From Gracilibacteraceae bacterium (GTDB lineage: Bacteria; Bacillota; Desulfitobacteriia; Desulfitobacteriales; Syntrophobotulaceae), in NCBI GenBank assembly GCA_031263945.1, contig JAISEW010000217.1, positions 1 through 5,049 of the forward strand: a stretch of DNA of 5,049 nt, written 5' to 3'. A program made the translations under genes and the position numbers. This document shows, piece after piece, positions 1-5,049 of the stretch (its first letter is position 1; each line of letters opens with the position of its first letter). The notes beneath the pieces are model-generated. The model was given only the letters and a program-made list of their open reading frames with translations. It did not search any database and was not told where the DNA came from.

Positions 1-6
1 ATTGTG

Positions 7-1023
7 TTAAACCTGCACCTCCTTGATGTTACCGAACCATCCATATCCTACAGCCGTCTTTGCTCCGACGCCCATTTCACCAAGAGTTTCCGCGAACAAT
101 TCCGGAACGCTTTCCCCGCGGATCGCGTGTTTCTTTATTTCCAATTCTCGGGAGACAAGCCTGAAAGTGAACGGTGTATCTTTCGGTACGGCGTAAAATT
201 TTATCGGGTTAGGGCTTTGATCGTCCGTTGGCGCGGACTGACCTTTATAATAGTCGCCGTAATGCGGGTTCATAATGTCGAGTTGCAGTTTGAGTTCCTG
301 TTGGCTGCAGGGCGCGGGATAAGCGTCCAGAAATATGATCTGCCCGGCGTTCCCTTGAGCGCCGAACGTTTTGATGAAATCCCCGTCGGCAAGCGCGGAC
401 TCTTCGCTGCCGTCAAACAAGCCGAGTATGACAAAACTCCGCAGGCAGCCTTTTAGCGCCGAGCCGGGAATATAGGGGAAACCATAGGTGTGATGCAAGG
501 TTATTCCCGTTTCAAACACGGATCCGCTCCCTAACCCAACTGCCATGCGCGAACCGAGCGCGGCGGTCACGCAATGGTCGCTTTTGTACGCGGCAAGAAT
601 ATCAAGCTGCGACTTCACAATATCGGATAAGAGTCTTGATTCCGGCTTCGTGTAAGTCTGCCCGCTGAGGATCTTCAGTTTTTTCTCTTTCTCGCGGAAT
701 ATCCGTATATATTTTTGCGTTTTCAGCGCCGTATTGTCAATGACGACTCCGGACGAGCCGAACAACAGTTCCGCCGTGTCTTGCGGCAGATAGTACGCCG
801 CGTTTACAGGACCGCCAGCCAAGTGGACATTCTTTGCCTGCTTTTTATCCGGTTTTTTGCGGCTTGGTTCCGGCAAAAACTCCACTTCCGCACCGACAGT
901 CAGCGCAGCGGCTTTACCGGACGGCATCGCAAACCAAAGATCGTATTTGAAGTCGGCGCATCTTATGAACCCGTAACCGCTTCGGTCGTCGCGGAGTTTT
1001 ACACAAACTATTTTACCCTTCAT
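7..1023 (-). CDS. cmr6: Cmr6 with an N-terminal cold-shock-like domain, RAMP protein of the type III-B complex
   Basis: Cmr6 is the RAMP subunit that caps the head end of the Cmr filament beside Cmr1. The 338-aa product is longer than most Cmr6 proteins because of an extra N-terminal domain. Residues 1-68 read as a cold-shock OB fold: MKGKIVCVKLRDDRSGYGFI (1-20) with the RNP1-like GYGFI, then DLWFAM (28-33) at the RNP2 position, VGAEVEFLPEP (43-53) and QAKNVHL (62-68). The Cmr6 body follows, with LGSGSVFETGITLHHTYGFP (164-183) then YIPGSALKGCLRSF (184-197), DAYPAP (233-238), LDIMNPHYGDYY (248-259), and a glycine-rich RAMP loop MGVGAKTAVGYGWFG (317-331). Cold-shock domains bind single-stranded RNA or DNA, so the extra domain may contact the crRNA 3' end or the target; that role is inferred. 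The gene overlaps cmr5 by 11 nt and is the last visible gene. Family assignment is firm; the cold-shock call rests on motif reading. Confidence 0.94.
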   Translation of the reverse strand: MKGKIVCVKLRDDRSGYGFIRCADFKYDLWFAMPSGKAAALTVGAEVEFLPEPSRKKPDKKQAKNVHLAGGPVNAAYYLPQDTAELLFGSSGVVIDNTALKTQKYIRIFREKEKKLKILSGQTYTKPESRLLSDIVKSQLDILAAYKSDHCVTAALGSRMAVGLGSGSVFETGITLHHTYGFPYIPGSALKGCLRSFVILGLFDGSEESALADGDFIKTFGAQGNAGQIIFLDAYPAPCSQQELKLQLDIMNPHYGDYYKGQSAPTDDQSPNPIKFYAVPKDTPFTFRLVSRELEIKKHAIRGESVPELFAETLGEMGVGAKTAVGYGWFGNIKEVQV

Positions 1024-1420
1024 TCGCGTCTCCCTCGATCAGGTCATCCGCGTCCCCCTCGATCAGACCGCTCGCAAATCGTTTGAGCCACTCTAAGAGC
1101 GCCAGGACCTCATTTGTCACGACCCTATACTCATCGGAGCTCATGGCGCAAACATATTCTTCCAGTCGGGTCGGGTTGGCGAAATAGCCGCTTTTTATCA
1201 ACCAATCGGATATATTATTGTAAACAATCGCGTATGAACCGCCCTTGTCCACCGCGAACGCCACCGCCGCCGCCAGCCCGTTGGCCAGCACCAGCGTCGG
1301 AAATTTTTTGGCGTAAGATTTGTATTCTTTTTTCGCTTTTTCATTTTTGCCGGCGACGACATTTTTTACGGCGTTAAGCGCGAATTCGGCGCGCCCGCTT
1401 TCAATTACGGCTTGTTTCAT
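1013..1420 (-). CDS. cmr5: Cmr5, small helical subunit of the type III-B complex (Cas11 group)
   Basis: Cmr5 is the small all-helical subunit that stacks along the Cmr4 backbone and lines the target-RNA channel. The 135-aa product has the family pattern: an N-terminal helix with RAEFALNAVKNV (10-21), YKSYAKKFPTLVLANGL (33-49) with the conserved FP..V..NGL turn, SDWL (71-74), and the closing helix TNEVLALLEWLKRFASGLI (102-120). The start at 1420 has GGAGGG at 1434-1429 with an 8-nt spacer, all inside the end of cmr4. The tail is odd: LIEGDADD (119-126) is followed by LIEGDANE (127-134) and a final glycine, an eight-residue tandem repeat past the conserved helix made by a 24-nt DNA duplication. 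The added acidic tail probably lies outside the folded core. The gene overlaps cmr6 by 11 nt. Confidence 0.92.
   Translation of the reverse strand: MKQAVIESGRAEFALNAVKNVVAGKNEKAKKEYKSYAKKFPTLVLANGLAAAVAFAVDKGGSYAIVYNNISDWLIKSGYFANPTRLEEYVCAMSSDEYRVVTNEVLALLEWLKRFASGLIEGDADDLIEGDANEG
1022..1069 (-). repeat. 24-nt tandem duplication at the cmr5/cmr6 junction
   Basis: Two adjacent 24-nt units, 1046-1069 and 1022-1045, match at 20 of 24 positions (minus-strand core CTGATCGAGGG..GACGCG in both). In the cmr5 frame they encode LIEGDAD/N twice. Each unit also carries a purine-rich Shine-Dalgarno-like run and ends so that an ATG is formed. The downstream ATG (1023-1021) starts cmr6. The upstream one (1047-1045) is in the same frame but reads ATG-ACC-TGA. 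The four mismatches suggest the duplication is not brand new. Confidence 0.85.
1030..1036 (-). promoter_or_regulatory. Shine-Dalgarno sequence of cmr6
   Basis: GAGGGAG on the minus strand lies 6 nt before the ATG at 1023-1021, within the end of cmr5. It fixes the cmr6 start: the next in-frame ATG upstream (1047-1045) is cut off by TGA at 1041-1039, and starting here includes the whole cold-shock-like domain. Confidence 0.7.
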
Positions 1421-2324
1421 ACTGCTGTCCCTCCATACTCACGCGGCACAGTCCCTTGCCGATTGTCGCGTCGCCGCCGATCTGAATGTATTTCGGCATT
1501 TTTTCCGCGATCACGTCGAGCAGATACTTCCCTTCATCCGCGCCCGCCGCCCTGACCGTGGCCGATTTTCCCCGCGCTTCTTCGCTGATAAAGATTTTGG
1601 CTGTCATGATGAGCGCGTACATTACCGTCTCGGCGGGGAGCAGTTCCTCCGTAAACAGCGCTCCTTTCGCGACTGTACCGGTTTTGTTGTCGATCTTCAC
1701 GCGAGTTATGATCTCGGTGTTGTTCCGCGCGAAGTCACTGAAATCATCGTCAGAGAGGATGATCAGATTGTCCTTTACGTACCGCGCGTCGTCCAGCCTC
1801 AGCCAGATCGCAATTGATTCGGCCAGTTTCGCGGCCTGCTCCGTCCGGGCCGCCTCAATCGTGTATTCTTCCAGTACAACTTTGCCGGATTTGAGGATGA
1901 GCAGTTTATCGCTTGATACCTGCGCCTTTTCATCCGCCGCCGCGTATTCCGTCGTTATTCCCGCGAACGCGAAGTCCTCCCGAAGTCTGTTCAGGATATA
2001 CGGGCAAGTGGCATAGGCAAACACGCCTTTGGCCGAACGCACGGGAAAAAGCAGCAGGCGCGCGTCCGTAAAGGCGATACTGCCCGCGTGTTTATCGCCG
2101 TCGTCTTCCGGTCCGAAGGCGACTCGCACAAAATCGGCGGGCAAATCGGCAATTTGCTCAAATTCCTCACGGATACAGCCTTTTACCCCGCTGGACTCGA
2201 TCTTCGGCAGTCCCGAATGGCGTTCCCGCTGAATAGGCAAATCCACGAGACCTAAGTCCGAGCCCGTTCCCGCGTGGATACCCGATAGCGCTTTGAAGAA
2301 AACCGGTTTTACATTTTTGTACAT
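1401..2324 (-). CDS. cmr4: Cmr4, backbone RAMP and target-RNA endonuclease subunit (Cas7-like)
   Basis: Cmr4 is the repeated backbone subunit of the Cmr filament and cuts bound target RNA at 6-nt intervals. The 307-aa product shows the N-terminal pattern HAGTGSDLGLVDLPIQRERH (17-36), then SGVKGCIREEF (45-55), the Cas7 helix after the first strand. Asp28 in VDLPIQRE aligns by motif with the catalytic Asp26 of Pyrococcus furiosus Cmr4, recalled from the family, so the nuclease looks intact. The C-terminal glycine-rich RAMP loop is IQIGGDATIGKGLCRV (280-295). The middle (about 90-250) is the variable thumb and lid region. The start follows cmr3 by 4 nt, with AAGGGGG at 2341-2335 and a weaker AAGG closer in. 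The 3' end overlaps cmr5 by 20 nt. This is the best-conserved subunit in the window. Confidence 0.96.
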   Translation of the reverse strand: MYKNVKPVFFKALSGIHAGTGSDLGLVDLPIQRERHSGLPKIESSGVKGCIREEFEQIADLPADFVRVAFGPEDDGDKHAGSIAFTDARLLLFPVRSAKGVFAYATCPYILNRLREDFAFAGITTEYAAADEKAQVSSDKLLILKSGKVVLEEYTIEAARTEQAAKLAESIAIWLRLDDARYVKDNLIILSDDDFSDFARNNTEIITRVKIDNKTGTVAKGALFTEELLPAETVMYALIMTAKIFISEEARGKSATVRAAGADEGKYLLDVIAEKMPKYIQIGGDATIGKGLCRVSMEGQQYETSRN

Positions 2325-2328
2325 GACC

Positions 2329-3354
2329 TTAATTCCCCCTTACTTTTCCGATATAGCAGATGCCGCACCCGTCTTCGCGGGAATAATCGCTGATGCTCGC
2401 GGCGTGGAGGCTTGTGACGATCCCGCGGTTTTCAGCGGTGTTTTCCGTCAGTTTGTAATAGTACACAGATCCCGCCCTGACCGCCCGGCGCGTCTGTTTG
2501 GGGCGCCCGGCCTTCATGTCGAACCCGCCTGCGCTGTCGCAGCCATATACCGCCGCCGTCAGCAGTTCGGCGGGAACGGGCAGTTCCGGCAAATACCCGT
2601 TTTTGAATATCGCCGGCGTGGCCAGATATAATTTGAATCCGCCGTCCTCGTCAATGGCCGGGTTCGGTGATATTTCCCCGCCATAGGCGGTGAAGTCCGC
2701 GACTTTGTTTTCTCCGCCAAACCTTGTCAACCGCGAAACTGTATCCGCGCCGCTGATGCTTGCCGCCAGCGCGGCGGTATTCCTCCCCGTGCCGACGAGT
2801 CTGGTCAAAGGAGAGCGATAAAGCATGCCCTGTTTGACGGCGCCTGTGCCGCGCTCTTTATAAACGCCGATCCTGCTTTCGGGCGTAATGTAATCAGACA
2901 GCGGCACAGACTCCGTTATCGTCTCTCCGTCCAAATAATTTTGCAGAGTGCTGCGAGAGATGTACCGCCGCTCCGCCGGGATCACCTTGCCGTCCGCGTT
3001 TACCCAAAGCTGAAAAGGCGTCCTCAGACTGGAAAGCCCGTCATTTTCTTGTAATTCACAGCGGATAAGGGTTTTATCGTCCTCGCTCCAAACATGATCG
3101 GCGGGGACCGGGAAATGGGGGATACCGTTCAACAGCAACGCGTATTCGGTGACGGCGCAGTCTTTTGTCGGGTCGTTTTCCATATCGGCTATGTCAAACG
3201 AGCCGTTTTCGTGCAGCCAACCCGCCCGCGCCGCACCCCGCACAACCGAGGGAAATGGCGGAAACATCCCCGCACCGAACGTATCCTCCCCCCACACGGA
3301 TGGCTTACCCACGCCGAAAGTAAGCGTATCAAGCGCGCTGATCTGAATTTTCAT
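2329..3354 (-). CDS. cmr3: Cmr3, RAMP protein of the type III-B complex (Cas5-like)
   Basis: Cmr3 is the Cas5-like RAMP subunit that pairs with Cmr2 at the foot of the complex and holds the crRNA 5' tag. The 341-aa protein has the family's marks in order. DTLTFGVGKPSVWGED lies at 9-24, followed by FPPFPSVVRGAARAGWL (31-47), the classic Cmr3 N-terminal helix with its PPFPS turn. RIGVYKERGTGAVKQGMLY lies at 161-179, and a glycine-rich stretch FGGENK at 212-217. LATPAIFKNGYLP is at 244-256, and GGFDMKAGRPKQTRRAVRAG at 276-295, the usual Cmr3 C-terminal signature. It ends near DGCGICYIGKV. Length is normal for the family. The start at 3354 follows AGGGGAG (3368-3362) by 7 nt and overlaps the cmr2 stop, which suggests coupled translation. 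No damage is visible. Confidence 0.94.
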   Translation of the reverse strand: MKIQISALDTLTFGVGKPSVWGEDTFGAGMFPPFPSVVRGAARAGWLHENGSFDIADMENDPTKDCAVTEYALLLNGIPHFPVPADHVWSEDDKTLIRCELQENDGLSSLRTPFQLWVNADGKVIPAERRYISRSTLQNYLDGETITESVPLSDYITPESRIGVYKERGTGAVKQGMLYRSPLTRLVGTGRNTAALAASISGADTVSRLTRFGGENKVADFTAYGGEISPNPAIDEDGGFKLYLATPAIFKNGYLPELPVPAELLTAAVYGCDSAGGFDMKAGRPKQTRRAVRAGSVYYYKLTENTAENRGIVTSLHAASISDYSREDGCGICYIGKVRGN

Positions 3355-4913
3355 TACGCCGCTCCCCTTTCCCGCGCGATAAACGCGACAGCCCGCAAGT
3401 ACATCAGCAGGTTCTTGAGGTCTGTATGGGGTGACATTTGCTGCAGTATATCGCAGACTTCCTTGATGGTTTCTTCTCGTTTTGCTGGGTTCGGGAACTC
3501 GGAATGTCGGAGGATCCGTTCCGCTTCTATAAGAAATATCTCTGTTTGCAGCGTCCGGTTATCGGTCTCCGCGATTCTCGCCAGTTCGGTTCCGAGTTGA
3601 TAAATAAATTTTGGCGACAATTTTTCATCCGCGATAACTTCCACAAGTCTGTCAAGCGTATCAAGGCTGCTGTTTCCATCATAGAAGAATGGCTGAACAA
3701 ACTCTGTTACCTCGCCGCTGTGTTTCGCGACCGTCAGGCAGTACGCGTCTTTACCGGGGTAGGATTTCGCTTTGGCTTCGGCCTCCCGGGCCATGCGAAG
3801 CGCTTCCGCCAGCGGCGCCCTGACGTGCGCGATCACCACTCCGGCGCTGAAGGTGAGTTTCTCGTCCATATACTTCGTCGAATCGACAATCTTGCCGAAC
3901 GCGGCGCGCAGTTCTTTGAGCGCGGGGAAAACACTCCTGAGGTTCAGAGCGCCGAGGAAGTCCTCACCGCCGGCATAGATCAAAGCGCCGTTTTTCCTTT
4001 TTGACCAGTCAACGATCGCGCGAGACTTTTCCGCGGCGAACTCGCTGATTTTTCTGCTGAGATCCCCCTGAAATTCTTCGATCTGAGACTTGTCACGGAT
4101 CTTCGGTTCGGAGTACCACATACCCATATTGTCGCCGTCAAACATGACGATCGTGTAGTAACCATGTTTGTCGCCGGTTTTTAGTTTATCGCCGTACATC
4201 TCGTAAACGTCGGTGACGGACGGGAATTTATCGTCGAACTTTTGGAGGGAAAAATTCAGGCAGCGTTTTACAAACGCGGGAGCGGACAGCGTTTCACCGA
4301 TTTGAATATACTTATCCAATTTGTAGGCCGGAATATTGACATCTGTGACCGCTTGCGCCTCCCGAACGAGATGACCGCGTTTTTCGCGATAAAACAAAGC
4401 GTTGTACTCATACATCAAATTGCATTTGCGGCCATAGGGCTCGTCAAGCTGTATGAACTCGCGGAGCGTTTTGGCCGAGCCGAGCCGTTTTATCACGTTA
4501 ATATAGCATTTGCCGAAATCCTCGCCGCCCCGGTATGGCTCGGAGGCGTAAAACACTTGCGGCAGCGCCCGTATTTGCCGCCGCGCGCTATCGGAGTAAT
4601 CAAGTTTTGCCTCGGCAAACACCGTTCGCGCGATCTCTTCCCATTGGGAACGCACATATTTTCCCAGTTCGTCGCAAAATATGCGAAGCGCGCCGGTGTT
4701 TTCGCTGTCGACTGTCATTAAAAACCTGTTTGGCGCGGATTCCTGTCCGGGATCCGGGAAGATGACTCTTGCTCCCTGCCGCTGCGCCTCAAGCATGGTC
4801 CGCCGAGATAAATACGACAACAGGTAACTTCCCGCGTATAGATCCTGCAGTTTCCGGGCTTTTTCGATAAAACTCTGAACGGGCCCTATGGTAAACAGAG
4901 TCAAGTACTTCAA
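3354..4913 (-). CDS. cmr2: Cmr2 / Cas10, large subunit of the type III-B complex, HD-less with a GGED palm motif
   Basis: This is the Cas10-family large subunit. It anchors the crRNA 5' end with Cmr3 and, in the family, makes cyclic oligoadenylate from ATP when target RNA binds. The protein has 519 aa and starts at TTG. Residues 8-35 carry the Cmr2 signature TIGPVQSFI, then ARK and DLYAGSYLLSYL, marking the first palm-like domain. The second palm holds FDGDNMG (258-264) and YAGGEDFLG (313-321); these correspond to the metal- and nucleotide-binding DxD-like strand and the GGDD hairpin, here GGED (315-318). Residues from about 412 are mostly helical, as in the C-terminal domain. Two parts common in the family are missing. 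There is no N-terminal HD nuclease domain, since the palm motif begins at residue 8, and there is no CxxC pair for a zinc ribbon (the six cysteines are scattered). ssDNA cleavage is therefore not expected; signalling is plausible but depends on the D-to-E change. Its TAA overlaps the cmr3 ATG by one base (TAATG). Confidence 0.95.
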   Translation of the reverse strand: MKYLTLFTIGPVQSFIEKARKLQDLYAGSYLLSYLSRRTMLEAQRQGARVIFPDPGQESAPNRFLMTVDSENTGALRIFCDELGKYVRSQWEEIARTVFAEAKLDYSDSARRQIRALPQVFYASEPYRGGEDFGKCYINVIKRLGSAKTLREFIQLDEPYGRKCNLMYEYNALFYREKRGHLVREAQAVTDVNIPAYKLDKYIQIGETLSAPAFVKRCLNFSLQKFDDKFPSVTDVYEMYGDKLKTGDKHGYYTIVMFDGDNMGMWYSEPKIRDKSQIEEFQGDLSRKISEFAAEKSRAIVDWSKRKNGALIYAGGEDFLGALNLRSVFPALKELRAAFGKIVDSTKYMDEKLTFSAGVVIAHVRAPLAEALRMAREAEAKAKSYPGKDAYCLTVAKHSGEVTEFVQPFFYDGNSSLDTLDRLVEVIADEKLSPKFIYQLGTELARIAETDNRTLQTEIFLIEAERILRHSEFPNPAKREETIKEVCDILQQMSPHTDLKNLLMYLRAVAFIARERGAA

Positions 4914-4916
4914 GTT

Positions 4917-5049
4917 TCAAACCCTCCCGTCCAGTTCCTGATAAAAGGCGTCGCGATCCGCCGGATTGAACTTATTCGTGCAATGCAGCTGTGTTACTAT
5001 ACAGCGGTAATTTTTATCGTCCCATGGCGCGGTGGAGAGCAGTAAGCTC
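4917..5049 (-). CDS. cmr1: C-terminal fragment of probable Cmr1, RAMP protein of the type III-B complex (5' end outside window)
   Basis: An open frame enters from the right edge and runs 43 codons to a TGA at 4919-4917. The peptide begins SLLLSTAPWDD, continues with the strand-like stretch YRCIVTQLHC and ends in a charged helix-like tail, FYQELDGRV. A short 'SPL/SLL' strand followed by a last hydrophobic strand near the C-terminus is what Cmr1-type RAMP proteins usually show. The gene lies directly before cmr2, where cmr1 sits in the classical order. Cmr1 caps the head of the Cmr complex, next to Cmr6, near the crRNA 3' end. The fragment is too short to show a glycine-rich RAMP loop, so the name rests mainly on position. 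It could be another RAMP protein or an unrelated gene. It is in the same frame as cmr2, with TGA-AAC-TTG between the two. Confidence 0.55.
   Translation of the reverse strand, partial: SLLLSTAPWDDKNYRCIVTQLHCTNKFNPADRDAFYQELDGRV
4922..4928 (-). promoter_or_regulatory. Shine-Dalgarno sequence of cmr2, supporting a TTG start
   Basis: On the minus strand GGGAGGG lies 8 nt before the TTG at 4913-4911, inside the last codons of the upstream gene. The strong match and good spacing support TTG as the cmr2 start. No in-frame ATG lies between the upstream TGA and the TTG. The first downstream ATG is codon 40 and would remove the conserved IGPVQSFI motif. Confidence 0.75.

Noticed and set aside
1022..1069. 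Possible CRISPR repeats
   Set aside because: Only two directly adjacent 24-nt units without spacers, in frame within cmr5; it is a coding tandem duplication.
4..2016. Plus-strand open frames opposite cmr6, cmr5 and cmr4 (such as 4-456, 715-1086, 1320-1817, 1486-2016)
   Set aside because: They lie entirely antisense to well-supported cmr genes, show no family motif I recognise and have low-complexity Ser/Arg/Ala-rich composition typical of reverse-strand shadows.
4518..4529. A second GGEDF in Cas10 at residues 129-133, besides the one at 315-319
   Set aside because: It follows YASEPYR rather than a hydrophobic strand and is not paired with an upstream DxD-like strand; a chance repeat is more likely than a second cyclase site.
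3438..4721. Long plus-strand open frames opposite cas10 (3438-4004 and 4242-4721)
   Set aside because: They are antisense to the conserved palm domains of Cas10 and have no recognisable domain; the conserved protein is clearly the minus-strand one.
4980..5049. Promoter upstream of cmr2
   Set aside because: The region is the coding end of the preceding gene, and I see no convincing -35/-10 pair; the operon promoter is probably upstream of the window.

Overview
The window is one minus-strand operon encoding the effector complex of a type III-B (Cmr) CRISPR-Cas system. Read right to left, the order is: the last 43 codons of an RAMP-like gene that is probably cmr1, then cmr2 (cas10), cmr3, cmr4, cmr5 and cmr6. 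This is the classical cmr1-to-cmr6 order. Gaps or overlaps between genes run from 4 nt apart to 20 nt overlapping, so nearly every base is coding and there is no room for an internal promoter or terminator. No CRISPR repeats, cas6, cas1/cas2 or CARF-type effector gene lies in the window. cmr6 stops 6 nt from the left edge, so whatever follows it is unseen.

The organism is a bacterium or archaeon of roughly balanced to slightly GC-rich composition, with strong purine-rich Shine-Dalgarno sequences (GGAGGG, AGGGGAG, AAGGGGG) in front of the genes and one TTG start. An anaerobic Firmicutes-like bacterium is a reasonable guess, but the sequence does not settle the taxon.

The proteins should assemble on a crRNA as a Cmr complex. 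Cmr4 forms the backbone and carries the target-RNA cleaving aspartate (Asp28, intact). Cmr5 is the small filament subunit. Cmr3 with Cmr2 forms the foot that holds the crRNA 5' handle. Cmr6 and Cmr1 cap the head. Cmr2/Cas10 is a short version (519 aa) that starts directly at the first palm motif and has no HD nuclease domain, no visible CxxC zinc ribbon, and GGED in place of the usual GGDD. The system therefore looks like an RNA-cleaving, possibly cyclic-oligoadenylate-signalling complex without the ssDNA-cutting arm.

The most distinctive feature is in Cmr6. Its first 68 or so residues read as a complete cold-shock domain (GYGFI as the RNP1-like motif, YDLWFAM at the RNP2 position, closing QAKNV), fused ahead of an otherwise normal Cmr6. 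A second local oddity is a 24-nt tandem duplication at the cmr5/cmr6 junction. It repeats eight residues at the Cmr5 C-terminus and also duplicates the ribosome-binding site and ATG of cmr6.
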